A stretch of DNA of 18,236 nt from Promethearchaeota archaeon (GCA_030620005.1 JAUXAJ010000074.1:1-18236); one strand, 5' to 3'. Positions 1 through 7,884 are shown, counted from the first letter of the stretch. The notes: a model not told the origin generated them from the sequence alone. Made by a program: numbers and translations.

Positions 1-40
1 TTAATTATTTTAACGCTTAAAAGAAATTGGGTGAGATTTG

Positions 41-73
41 ATGTTAAGCATTGAAATTTCACTTAGGAGGTAA
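41..73 (+). CDS. possible 10-codon leader ORF
   Basis: A GGGTGA ribosome-binding motif at 29-34 lies six bases before an ATG that opens a 10-codon frame (MLSIEISLRR). Its last codons and stop overlap the AGGAGGT that serves the next short ORF, an arrangement that would allow translational coupling. There is no family assignment. It may equally be chance, or debris from an upstream gene: reading frame 1 from the left edge is open until a TGA at 52-54. Confidence 0.2.
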   Translation: MLSIEISLRR

Positions 74-75
74 AA

Positions 76-141
76 ATGCAATGTCTTACTAAAATTATTA
101 AAATTACCAATAATTACAAATTACAAAACTTAAGTTATTAA
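76..141 (+). CDS. possible 21-codon small ORF with strong SD
   Basis: An AGGAGGT at 65-71, the strongest Shine-Dalgarno match noticed in the window, sits four bases before an ATG opening a 21-codon frame that starts MQCLTKIIKI. The product would be basic and is unlike any family I recognise. It could be a leader peptide, a small gene, or the start of a decayed larger gene. It ends 80 bases before the CODH/ACS gene. Confidence 0.25.
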   Translation: MQCLTKIIKITNNYKLQNLSY

Positions 142-175
142 TTTAAAATTAGATTACACTAAACATACTTATTTT

Positions 176-221
176 AAATAATAGTGTATAAAAAAATAAA
201 AAATCTTGATGGAGAAAGAGA
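176..221 (+). promoter_or_regulatory. putative promoter and RBS of the CODH/ACS gene
   Basis: A TATA-like stretch (gtgtataaaaaaat, about 184-197) is followed by a GGAG at 210-213, eight bases before the ATG at 222. Archaeal initiation about 25 bases downstream of the TATA box would give only a very short leader. Base composition is so A/T-rich that the TATA call is weak; the GGAG and start codon are clearer. Confidence 0.35.
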
Positions 222-1679
222 ATGGGAAAGCGAGCAAGTCCTTTAGACATATATGCGCTTCTTGATAAGAGTAACTGTAAAGATTGTGGTTACGACACGT
301 GCATGGCTTTTGCTACTGATCTACTTGAGAGGAATATTCGTTTAGACGATTGTACTCATTTAATGAAGGAGCCCAAGCAAGCAAAAAACCTTGTAAAATT
401 AAGGAAACTTACAATGCCTCCTCAAAAGCCCGTGATCATCGGAGTAGGGGACAGAGCAATAACGATTGGTGGCGAAGAAGTTTTAATGAGACATCAACTC
501 ACTTATTACAATCAGACCGGTATCTTTATTGAAGTTGCCGACAATGTAGCTGACTTGGAAGATATTGTAAAATATTTAACCGATGTGAAAGTTGAAAGAA
601 TGGGTGAGGTTTTAACTTTAGGTGGCATTGCTTTAAGATGCGTGTCTGGTGATGCTGAGTCTTTTAAAGCAGCAGCCAAAAAAATCTCTGAAATCTCAAA
701 TATTCCAACGATCTTATGTTGCCTTAATGCTGACACATTGTTAGCTGCGGCCGGAGAAATAAAAGACAAAAGACCTTTATTGTACGCTGCGACAAAAGAT
801 AACTGGGAACAAGTTGGGAAATTTGCGGTAATAAACAATTTACCCGTAGCAACTGTTTCCCTTGATATGGACGAGTTAATGTCCTTAAGTGCAACTTTGC
901 AAAAATTAGGAGTTAAAGAAATCGTATTAGATGCCGGTACGCTTTTTGGTCCAGGCAATTTATCAGTAACCTACGATAAGATTCATCAAATTAGAATAGC
1001 CGCTATTAATAAAGACGACGCAAACGCCTGTTGGCCCGTGATGGGCGTGCCAGCGGCATATTGGAGTGAGACAAAGGTTGAAGACGATAAAGATCTTTGG
1101 AAACATCAATACGAAGAAATAATAATGGCAGCAATAATGGAAGCTGTTGACACATCTTTAATAGTCCTGCATACAGGTCAGAAAAAAGAAGAGATCTGGG
1201 CATTATTAGCTTTAATGACCTTGCGTCAGAGTGTCTTCTCGGATCCAAGGATATATCCAGCTGTCGATCCTGGAGCGTACAAAATTGGAGAACCTGATGA
1301 TATGTCGCCTATTTGGGTTACAAGCAACTATAGAATGACCAAAATTCCAGTTGAGCAAGACATACAAGGAGCTAACCTTAATGGTTGGCTGTTGGTCATA
1401 GATTCAGAGGGAATTGGAATCGAATCTGCGGTTGCAGGAGGCCAGTTTAACGCTACTGCAGTTGCCGAAGCAGTAACCGAATTTAAAGTGTTTGATAATG
1501 TTAAACATAGAATACTTATCCTTCTTGGTATGGCGGCAAGAATAAGTGGAGCCTTAGAAGATGAAGCAAACTGTTACGTCGTCGTTGGACCAAGAGACAG
1601 TTCGGGAATTTCAAAATACATAGAAACTCTATGGAAGCCCGAAGAATTCATGAAGGAATTCAACGAGCGTGGAGAATAA
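222..1679 (+). CDS. cdhE: CODH/acetyl-CoA synthase gamma subunit (corrinoid iron-sulfur protein, large subunit)
   Basis: This is the large subunit of the corrinoid iron-sulfur protein, which accepts a methyl group from tetrahydro(methano)pterin or tetrahydrofolate on its cobamide and passes it to acetyl-CoA synthase in the cytoplasmic Wood-Ljungdahl pathway. The N-terminal 4Fe-4S motif is complete: C19-x2-C22-x4-C27-x16-C44. A TIM-barrel region follows (about 75-320), then a C-terminal cobamide-binding part (about 330-465). At 485 residues it is near the usual family length. The ATG at 222 has a GGAG site and leaves a normal N-terminus just before the cluster motif. The usual partners (cdhD and other CODH/ACS subunits) are not in the window downstream, where the next gene converges on this one; they could lie to the left of the edge. 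Bacterial name acsC. Confidence 0.93.
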   Translation: MGKRASPLDIYALLDKSNCKDCGYDTCMAFATDLLERNIRLDDCTHLMKEPKQAKNLVKLRKLTMPPQKPVIIGVGDRAITIGGEEVLMRHQLTYYNQTGIFIEVADNVADLEDIVKYLTDVKVERMGEVLTLGGIALRCVSGDAESFKAAAKKISEISNIPTILCCLNADTLLAAAGEIKDKRPLLYAATKDNWEQVGKFAVINNLPVATVSLDMDELMSLSATLQKLGVKEIVLDAGTLFGPGNLSVTYDKIHQIRIAAINKDDANACWPVMGVPAAYWSETKVEDDKDLWKHQYEEIIMAAIMEAVDTSLIVLHTGQKKEEIWALLALMTLRQSVFSDPRIYPAVDPGAYKIGEPDDMSPIWVTSNYRMTKIPVEQDIQGANLNGWLLVIDSEGIGIESAVAGGQFNATAVAEAVTEFKVFDNVKHRILILLGMAARISGALEDEANCYVVVGPRDSSGISKYIETLWKPEEFMKEFNERGE

Positions 1680-1702
1680 AGATATAAATTTTGTAATTCC
1701 AC

Positions 1703-1725
1703 TTTTTTTTTATTTTTTTTATTTT
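1703..1725 (+). terminator. oligo-T terminator after cdhE
   Basis: Nine T's, A, eight T's, A and four T's begin 24 bases after the cdhE stop. This matches the oligo-U termination signal of archaeal RNA polymerase. No hairpin is needed or evident. The tract lies between two convergent genes but is directional, favouring the plus strand. Confidence 0.6.
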
Positions 1726-1773
1726 AGACTTTAAAAATCTAAATTATCTTTTTAAATTGCAGAACGAGAAAGT

Positions 1774-2427
1774 TTAAAATAACGAAATGATAATGTCTTC
1801 GGAAATTTCGATGACACTACCCAAGATTAAAACTCTTGAATTGCTACCTTGTTTTAACTGATCTATCGAGTGGTTGCCGGTTAACACGCCTATAAACGGG
1901 CAGTTTAAATTTTCGGCGAGAATTTTATCACTTGGATGATCTCCTACTACAACAAAGGTGTGGAAAGGATATTTCTTGAATAAGAATTCTTTCAAATTAG
2001 GGTCGTCCTTGCTTTTAATATCCGAGGTTTCTCCTATAACATGGTCGAAATATTTGAATAGGTTCAAAAATTTTAATAATTTAATTGCCATTTCCTGCTT
2101 TTTTGAAGTAATCACGCCTAACAGGAATCCCGCATTTCTCAATTCTTTTAATTTATTTATTACTCCGGGGTATAATTTAACTTGGTAAATTCCCTTGCTC
2201 CCATAATATTCTCGAAATGTAGACGATAATATTGACGAAGAAAAATCAGTAAATTTAGAGAACATCACATCTAATGGCGTTCCAATCAATGTTTCAACCT
2301 TAAACCTGTCAACCTCAGGAAAATCATGTTTCTTTAGGGCATAATTAAAAGAATTTACTATGCCTTCTCTATTATCGATAAGGGTAAAATCTAAATCGAA
2401 ACTTAACACGATTTTTTTTTTTTTCAT
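1774..2427 (-). CDS. HAD-superfamily phosphatase (phosphoglycolate phosphatase-like)
   Basis: A 217-residue HAD hydrolase with all core motifs: motif I DLDFT (nucleophile D11, acid/base D13), motif II T107 in VITSKK, a lysine near 138-140 for motif III, and motif IV GDHPSD with D163 and D167. The helical stretch between residues about 18 and 85 is a type-C1 cap, as in phosphoglycolate phosphatase and beta-phosphoglucomutase relatives. The substrate cannot be read from sequence. The ATG at 2427 lies only three bases after the stop of the upstream helical-repeat gene, so the two are almost certainly co-transcribed. The poly-A of the MKKKK start makes the first codons a homopolymer run. Confidence 0.82.
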   Translation of the reverse strand: MKKKKIVLSFDLDFTLIDNREGIVNSFNYALKKHDFPEVDRFKVETLIGTPLDVMFSKFTDFSSSILSSTFREYYGSKGIYQVKLYPGVINKLKELRNAGFLLGVITSKKQEMAIKLLKFLNLFKYFDHVIGETSDIKSKDDPNLKEFLFKKYPFHTFVVVGDHPSDKILAENLNCPFIGVLTGNHSIDQLKQGSNSRVLILGSVIEISEDIIISLF

Positions 2428-2430
2428 GGA

Positions 2431-4104
2431 TCATTTCATGTTTTGTTCTAACTTGAAGCCTTTAAATAACTCAAGTAAATACAATATTTCTTCAGCGCCT
2501 TCAATTAATCTCCTTACATTATACGGAAAATTGCTAAATTCCACTTTTTTTCCTTCTTGGACCCAATTAATCATTATTTTTATCATATTTTTATACTCTT
2601 GAATGGTCTTACCATCAGAATCGATTTCTGAAATGACCTTCCAAGCTCGATCTAATTTTTTGTTAAGAATTGACGAAATAGATGCCAACACATATGAATA
2701 TACTAAATGAGAATTACCAATTTTTTTTAAGCTCGCAGCACGATAATAGTATTTATAAACATTCCAGACCATGCTTCTCAAAAGAAAATCTTTAGCCGTG
2801 TCTAGTTGTTCGTAGAACTTTATACTTTCCAAAATAAGAGTCGCTGCTGTGAAAAATTGCTTGTTTTGTAAACCTTCTTTAGCAATTTTACTTAATCCTC
2901 TAACAATTTGGTTGAATATCCCAAATCTATTATATTGCAAGTCGCCCTCAATTGCCATGTCGTATGCGTTTAAAAAGCTCACGGTGGATTGATTAAAATC
3001 ATTAACCTTCCAGTAATAATCTCCAGCCTTTGTAAAATGTTTGTATGCCATTTCTAAATTATTCAATTCTTTAAACAAGCTCGCGGCGTCAAAAAAATTT
3101 ATAGCGGCGTCGTTATAAGAATCTTTTTTTTCAGAATAATTACCTGCCAATACAAAGCAAGAAGCTGATTCGACCAAGTAATCAACGATCTCTCGATAAC
3201 ACAATCCCGCGCCTCGATAATATCTAGAGATTTTTTCAAAATTCTCCTTATTTTTTTTTAATGATTCTGCTAGATTAACATAAGCTCCTGCTTCTTTTTT
3301 AGAATAATTTATAAATTGCTCGTTATCGTCAATAAGACCGTATAAATTTTTTAAAATTTGGCATATTTGAGCCAAGGTCAAATTCTCGTTTTTTTCTTCG
3401 TACTCCAAATATAAATTCGAAAAATATTCAACCCCGTCTAATATATTATTCTTTGACGCTTCGTGGTCGTCAACTTCAAGATAGCAAGAAGATATTTGTT
3501 GATAAGAGTAAGATAGTAAATCAAGATAAGCGTTAAACTTAGCTATTTCAATTACACCAGAGTAATATTTAATTGCCTTCTTAAAATTGGGAATTCTTAA
3601 ATACAATTCAGCAATATTTTGTAAATTCTGAGTTAATTTACGCGTTTCGTTAAATTCAATTAACAACTGGCTTTCTTGCTTCAAAAAATTTATGCTTTTT
3701 AATATATATTTTTTTTCGAATTCCTTATCTTGAAGTTTAATATCGTATAATTCGCTTATTCTAAGACATATCCCCGCAATTTCTCGCACTCTTCCTTGCA
3801 TTGTTAAATCGTCAATCTGTTCCTCTCGCACTGTAATTATCTTTTTATACAATTTTAACACTTCTGGATATTCAGAGTCTTCTAAAAACTCTGCTGTGGT
3901 ATATAAAAACTCTGATGCTTCAAGATATTCTTTTCTTAAAACTTGATCGTTAGAATAATCAATAATAGATTGAATCAATTCTTTTATTTTTCTCTTTCTC
4001 AGGTTAAAATCGTTGATCGCATTTACTTCGTTGAGAGATTCTTTTAATTCTTCTAAAAAATCGGTGTATTCGAAAAAATTTTCATCTTCAAGTATCGCGA
4101 TCAA
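2431..4104 (-). CDS. TPR/alpha-SNAP-like helical-repeat protein
   Basis: A 557-residue, almost entirely helical cytoplasmic protein without signal peptide or membrane segment. Repeated aromatic/alanine helix pairs fit TPR or alpha-SNAP-type solenoids: about 165-185 (AELYLR...KAIKYY), 198-220, and a good run at 325-385 where AA..FF.AASLF, AYKHF.KAGDYY and VSFLNAYDMA follow one another. In eukaryotes alpha-SNAP adapts NSF to SNARE complexes; similar solenoids are common in Asgard genomes, and a SNAP role here is speculation. The start is TTG at 4104; there is no Shine-Dalgarno, but a TATA-like element (atttatag on the minus strand, about 4128-4137) sits at the distance expected for a leaderless message starting at that codon. 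It is translationally adjacent to the HAD phosphatase. Confidence 0.72.
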   Translation of the reverse strand: MIAILEDENFFEYTDFLEELKESLNEVNAINDFNLRKRKIKELIQSIIDYSNDQVLRKEYLEASEFLYTTAEFLEDSEYPEVLKLYKKIITVREEQIDDLTMQGRVREIAGICLRISELYDIKLQDKEFEKKYILKSINFLKQESQLLIEFNETRKLTQNLQNIAELYLRIPNFKKAIKYYSGVIEIAKFNAYLDLLSYSYQQISSCYLEVDDHEASKNNILDGVEYFSNLYLEYEEKNENLTLAQICQILKNLYGLIDDNEQFINYSKKEAGAYVNLAESLKKNKENFEKISRYYRGAGLCYREIVDYLVESASCFVLAGNYSEKKDSYNDAAINFFDAASLFKELNNLEMAYKHFTKAGDYYWKVNDFNQSTVSFLNAYDMAIEGDLQYNRFGIFNQIVRGLSKIAKEGLQNKQFFTAATLILESIKFYEQLDTAKDFLLRSMVWNVYKYYYRAASLKKIGNSHLVYSYVLASISSILNKKLDRAWKVISEIDSDGKTIQEYKNMIKIMINWVQEGKKVEFSNFPYNVRRLIEGAEEILYLLELFKGFKLEQNMK

Positions 4105-4408
4105 CCCAATATTACTGGTAATTATTAACTATAAATAATTAGAATAGAGTATCATGAAATAAAAATTTTTGAATTTTTTAAATAATAAGATTTGTTAGTA
4201 TTCTTGATTGTAATTTAAAGTATAAAGGATTGAATAACGATACTTAATGAATAATAATTTAATTATCTTTTAAATTAATGTTAATTAGATTTAAAACTAT
4301 TTAGATTAAAAGAAATAAATATATATAAGAAACAAACTAATATTAAATTAGCTAAATTAAATATTTATTAAAAAATATTAAAATAAAATTTAAAGGTGAA
4401 AAAATTAA
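4105..4408. promoter_or_regulatory. divergent promoter region, 304 bases
   Basis: This very AT-rich spacer separates the helical-repeat gene (leftward) from the ubiquitin-like gene (rightward). For the leftward gene a TATA-like atttatag lies about 28 bases before the TTG start. For the rightward gene a candidate TATA (aaatatatataag, about 4317-4330) and a GGTGA ribosome-binding site at 4395-4399 precede the GTG start. No ORF or RNA gene is visible between them. Confidence 0.4.
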
Positions 4409-4618
4409 GTGAAACAAGTAAGTGAGCTTTTAGAGACTGGGATTTATGAGACTATCACACCTGAAAGAACAATGACCGTTGGCGACCTCCTAAAGGAATT
4501 AAATTTGGAAGACAAATATTTTGGCATCTTGGTCGATGGAAAAAAGGCCGATCCAAGCACTTTTATTACAAGCAAGTCAGAAGTTGTGATATTACCGCAT
4601 ATCGCAGGCGGCTTCTAG
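4409..4618 (+). CDS. ubiquitin-like beta-grasp protein (ThiS/MoaD/SAMP-like) ending in GG-F
   Basis: A 69-residue beta-grasp protein. The middle reads TVGDLLKELNLEDKYFGILVDGKKA, with the helix and the ILVDG strand-turn typical of ThiS, MoaD, TtuB and archaeal SAMPs, and it closes with VVILPHIAGGF. Family members are activated at a C-terminal diglycine by an E1-like enzyme and then carry sulfur (thiamin, molybdopterin, tRNA thiolation) or are joined to proteins. Here one phenylalanine follows GG, so the diglycine is not exposed unless the residue is removed, as in ubiquitin precursors. The start is GTG, nine bases after GGTGA. No E1, E2 or JAB protease gene is nearby, so the pathway cannot be decided. 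Confidence 0.75.
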   Translation: MKQVSELLETGIYETITPERTMTVGDLLKELNLEDKYFGILVDGKKADPSTFITSKSEVVILPHIAGGF

Positions 4619-4635
4619 TCGAAATCTCTAAAAAA

Positions 4636-4661
4636 ACATTTTTATTTTCTTTATTTTTTTT
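4636..4661 (+). terminator. T-rich terminator after the ubiquitin-like gene
   Basis: T-rich tracts interrupted by single A or C bases begin about 20 bases after the stop and end in eight T's (4654-4661). They resemble the oligo-U terminators after the other plus-strand genes here. No stem-loop was seen. Confidence 0.45.
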
Positions 4662-5074
4662 AAAGGTCTTTAAGTAAAACAAAAACCTCAGAAGCTTTAG
4701 TTTTTAAATCTTCTTTATGTCCGATACTTGTATTTCTTTGAAAAAAATATAGGTTTTGTAAATATTTTTATTTGATCTTTAAGATAATTTAAGGTATTTT
4801 TTAGAGCACTTTCTAAAAAATTAAATTTATTAGTTCTTTTTAATTCCAAAACTTAAAATTGAAAACATTTAAAATTTAATTCAAAATGAAATCAATCATG
4901 ATTCAGATGATTTTTCATTTTCCATTGTTTCAAATAGCTTTTGAAATCAGTTTCAAGAATGCCAAGAGAATTCACGTTCCTATCCTTAACTTTAAGTTTA
5001 AAAGTTGATTTGTTTTTTTTCTTGAAATTTAAAGTCCAATCGTAATATGAAGTTGCTCCGGTCATGATAAACAA
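4660..5074 (-). pseudogene. probable decayed minus-strand gene
   Basis: Three open stretches fall almost into one frame. The first (5074 to 4892) gives about 60 residues from a TTG at 5074 or 57 from an ATG at 5065. After its TGA the same frame continues, passes a second stop, and from a TTG at 4849 stays open for about 40 codons with a plausible mixed sequence (ESALKNTLNYLKDQ). A seven-base T run (minus strand, 4741-4747) then marks a one-base shift, after which the frame reads IGHKEDLKTKASEVFVLLKD to a stop at 4660-4662. This pattern of two stops and one frameshift suggests a degenerating gene of about 138 codons. I recognise no family. The 5074-4892 part could instead be a small gene of its own. 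Confidence 0.3.
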
Positions 5075-5161
5075 AAAACAATAAATAATTTAATCCTTAA
5101 CAATTTAATAAAAAAAAACATTTAAAGACTTGCGTTTATAGGTGAAAATCCGTTGCGAAAG

Positions 5162-5191
5162 AACGAAAATTTATATTATAGTATTTTCGTT
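5162..5191. repeat. perfect 9-bp inverted repeat, 12-bp loop
   Basis: AACGAAAAT at 5162-5170 and ATTTTCGTT at 5183-5191 are exact reverse complements around a 12-base AT spacer. It lies 55 bases beyond the stop of the DUF457-like gene and 88 bases upstream of the decayed ORF. It could be a 3' hairpin/terminator for the long minus-strand block or an operator. There is no oligo-T directly after it in either direction, so the role is open. Confidence 0.4.
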
Positions 5192-5246
5192 ATTTTCTTT
5201 CCGACAAAAAAGAATTTGAAGATAATAATAAAGACTAATCGTTCAT

Positions 5247-6062
5247 TTAATTAATAGACTTTTTTACCTTGTGTTTTTCTAAGAGCTCGGAATACTTTTC
5301 CAAATGCCTTTTTCTGTTTTTTTCGCTTAACCCATTGATGTATTTTGGATTGATTCGATAATCAGCGTATCTTCCGTTTGGTGGCTCGTTTGACCATTCT
5401 TTTGGGCATTTTCTTAAACCAAAATATAGTAACATTGTAAAGTATACAATTGTCGCTAAATAAAAATAATATAATCCAGTTCCTGGGTAATATTTAATGG
5501 ATGATACAATTTGGAGAATTTGAATGATAACAGCGCTAAGAATAACTGCGAAATTTCCAATCTTGCTCATAATTGTCTTACGATAACGTGGTTCCCAATA
5601 AACGTCGTTATACCCATCTGTTTTACTGCAGCACACATTAATAAATCGTGCGTATCGATGTTTTTTAAATGGGTTCTTTCCCCACATGATCCCATCTCCG
5701 CAAGCAAAAGTATCCATGAAAAGATGACCTCCGTAGATCCCTACAACAGGAAGGATGAAATAAAGGGGGTAGAAATCAAAAATCAAAGTGATTATAAATA
5801 TTATCACAAGCGGAAAGTAAGTAAGCGGATAATGTGCCATGGAATGAAAATGGTGCTGGAAAACTTCTTCGTTTTTATTATTCTTTCCATAATTCTTTCC
5901 ATATCTCCAAACCCAAATAGTTGCGTCAATGTCGGGGCACATTGAAAAGAAAACTATTAAAAAAACTAAATAACTTTCCATTAATAAGGTGCCTGTCCAT
6001 AAAACATAGATCAGATAGTATATCAGAAAACCGTAAGCGCTATGTTGGTCAATTCGACTCAT
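5247..6062 (-). CDS. DUF457/YdjM-type membrane-bound metal-dependent hydrolase homolog
   Basis: A 271-residue membrane protein with the scattered His/Asp signature of the YdjM/DUF457 family: H7 in the first helix, PDID (D44, D46) at the end of the second, a His-rich loop with H70, H71, H73 and H77, and GGHLFMDTF with H113 and D117 in the next helix, then D123. These residues probably hold a metal at the membrane face. Hydrophobic segments lie near 10-40, 82-118, 166-187 and 195-216. The C-terminal 55 residues are soluble and basic. Bacterial relatives are linked to LexA-controlled genes and lipid hydrolysis, but the true substrate is unknown. The start has a GAGGT site seven bases upstream. 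It is the last gene of a long co-directional block. Confidence 0.7.
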   Translation of the reverse strand: MSRIDQHSAYGFLIYYLIYVLWTGTLLMESYLVFLIVFFSMCPDIDATIWVWRYGKNYGKNNKNEEVFQHHFHSMAHYPLTYFPLVIIFIITLIFDFYPLYFILPVVGIYGGHLFMDTFACGDGIMWGKNPFKKHRYARFINVCCSKTDGYNDVYWEPRYRKTIMSKIGNFAVILSAVIIQILQIVSSIKYYPGTGLYYFYLATIVYFTMLLYFGLRKCPKEWSNEPPNGRYADYRINPKYINGLSEKNRKRHLEKYSELLEKHKVKKSIN

Positions 6063-6120
6063 TTTTTTTACCTCGTGTATTTAGCACATGTTAAATAGAT
6101 TAAATTTTTCAAGATTTTTT

Positions 6121-6771
6121 TTAATAAAATCCAAAAAGAAAACTGAGAAACCACTGCAGTGGACTTTCTCCGAAATTACGAATTATCATTAATACAACGG
6201 CATAAAGGATATATCTATCATTATTTCTTTTACCGTGGATGATTAAAAATCCTAAGGCCAATGCATAGGTAGTGATTCCTATATTCATTACTATTAAATA
6301 GTAGTACCAAATTGGGCTTCTAAATAATTCTTGAGTAATTAAATACGTGAAATACGATATTACGCAACAAATATGTGCGATATATGTAAAGATCATTAAA
6401 ATCCCCGAGTTCATAAGGTATATTTCAAAGCGCTCGCGATTTTTAATTCCCAAGATCGTAATAAATCCTCCAAAAGTAATTAAAAAAGGTATTTCGAGTA
6501 TTACACTCTTTAATAAATAGTAATTTTGATAATATTCAAGTTCCTTCATCGAAAAGTCATACATATACAAGTCGGGCGTGCTTAGATCGATAATCGCAAC
6601 AATCATATTGATAATGCCTATTATCACTAATAATTTAGAACATCTCACTTCTTTAAGTTGATTTTTTCCTGATTTAACGATATATAAGTTTGCTAATAAA
6701 AAGATACAAGCGGATATGACAGATGCTGTCAGGTGAGCGGGAGTTCTGAAATAATAAAACTCGAGAGTCAT
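6121..6771 (-). CDS. hypothetical multi-pass membrane protein
   Basis: A 216-residue integral membrane protein with six likely helices (about 12-32, 46-63, 88-108, 119-143, 152-177, 187-214) and short polar loops such as KSGKNQLKEVR and GIKNRERFE, which should be cytoplasmic by the positive-inside rule. No catalytic or binding motif is visible and I cannot place it in a family. It lies 58 bases upstream of the DUF457-like gene and 90 bases downstream of ribonuclease Z, in the same direction. Its nearness to another multi-pass protein suggests a shared membrane job, but nothing in the sequence proves it. Confidence 0.6.
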   Translation of the reverse strand: MTLEFYYFRTPAHLTASVISACIFLLANLYIVKSGKNQLKEVRCSKLLVIIGIINMIVAIIDLSTPDLYMYDFSMKELEYYQNYYLLKSVILEIPFLITFGGFITILGIKNRERFEIYLMNSGILMIFTYIAHICCVISYFTYLITQELFRSPIWYYYLIVMNIGITTYALALGFLIIHGKRNNDRYILYAVVLMIIRNFGESPLQWFLSFLFGFY

Positions 6772-6861
6772 TTTTTCTTATCAAATTAATTAGATAAATA
6801 AATTTAAAATGAGTAAAAAACATTTATTTTTCACAATTAATTTAAGAACAAAGAAAATTCA

Positions 6862-7842
6862 CTATTTAAGCGTAATTTTTAATAGATCTTCTGCTAATAT
6901 CGTGTTTGGGAAGATTTTTTTTGCTTCTTCAAGCAATTTAGAAGCGTCTTCTTGATACCTTGAAGATATATGCGTTAAAATTAGTTGCTTGGCGTTCATT
7001 TTTTTTGCAACTTCCGCTGCGTCCACGCTTGTAGAATGTTTTTTTTCTAATGCCATTTGCGTTAAATCTTTTGCGAAAGTTGATTCGTGAATTAAAATAT
7101 CAGAATCCATGCCTAATTCTATCAAGGATTCGCACGGCATGGTATCTCCTGAATACGTGATTTTTCTGCCTGGTTTTTTAGGTCCCACGATGCCTTCTTT
7201 CAAGGGATCAATGGTTTTTCCTTCATGATATACTGAATGGCCTTCTTGCATTTTTTTCCAAAGATGACTTTTGGGAACGCCCAATTCTTTTGCTTTTTCT
7301 GGATAAAACTTACCATGACGAGGTTTTTCTACAAAAGAATACGCAAGTGAAATTACAGAATGATCCATTAGAGTAAATTTAAGGTAATATTTTTTTGATT
7401 CAAATATAACATTATTAATAATCTTGATTTCTTTTTTTTCAACTTCAGAATCTATTCCCTCATATTGTATCATCAAATTATTCTCGTGGTCAATTTCAAC
7501 AATTTTCATGGGATAATTTGCTTTCAATCCAAGTACTTTCCTATGAACTAAGAGATAAATATACAAATTCCTAGGACCGAAAATAGTAATTGGAGCTGTT
7601 CTTTCTATCAATCCAAACCGAAATAGTAAGCCTGGAAGACCGATTATGTGGTCTCCGTGAAAGTGCGAGATTAAAATTTTAAGAGGTTTGTTTAATTTCA
7701 ATCCTGCTTCAATGAACTTTTGTTGAATATTTTCCCCTGTATCGAATAAAAAAACTTCTGAATGATATTTTAGTGCTAAAGCAGGTAAGTTCCGTTCTTT
7801 TGTGGGTATGGCACCGGAAGATCCTAAAATTATTAGCTCCAT
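6862..7842 (-). CDS. rnz: ribonuclease Z (tRNA 3'-processing endonuclease)
   Basis: This metallo-beta-lactamase nuclease cleaves the 3' trailer of tRNA precursors at the discriminator base so that CCA can be added or exposed. The short-form length (326 residues) and all zinc ligands are present: HFHGDH (H60, H62, D64, H65), H161, D233 in SGDT, H269 and H291. A basic, Gly/Pro-containing insertion (about 173-205, with GKF and GVPKSHLW) matches the flexible tRNA-binding arm of RNase Z. The start ATG at 7842 fits the conserved N-terminal MELIILGSSG strand and has no Shine-Dalgarno. It lies 42 bases after the coiled-coil gene, so they are likely co-transcribed. Confidence 0.93.
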   Translation of the reverse strand: MELIILGSSGAIPTKERNLPALALKYHSEVFLFDTGENIQQKFIEAGLKLNKPLKILISHFHGDHIIGLPGLLFRFGLIERTAPITIFGPRNLYIYLLVHRKVLGLKANYPMKIVEIDHENNLMIQYEGIDSEVEKKEIKIINNVIFESKKYYLKFTLMDHSVISLAYSFVEKPRHGKFYPEKAKELGVPKSHLWKKMQEGHSVYHEGKTIDPLKEGIVGPKKPGRKITYSGDTMPCESLIELGMDSDILIHESTFAKDLTQMALEKKHSTSVDAAEVAKKMNAKQLILTHISSRYQEDASKLLEEAKKIFPNTILAEDLLKITLK

Positions 7843-7884
7843 TTTATTTAGAGTTAAATTAATACCTGATAATTAGGTATGACC

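Noticed and set aside
1..54. Tail of an upstream gene ending at TGA 52-54 in frame 1
   Set aside because: The frame is open for only 17 codons with no recognisable sequence, and it overlaps the first mini-ORF; it cannot be told from chance without the sequence to the left.
512..958. 148-codon minus-strand frame inside cdhE
   Set aside because: It lies antisense to a strongly supported gene with intact family motifs, and its sequence shows no domain.
5511..5945. 144-codon plus-strand frame across the DUF457-like gene
   Set aside because: It is antisense to the conserved His/Asp motifs of a recognisable membrane protein; no start signal or family was seen.
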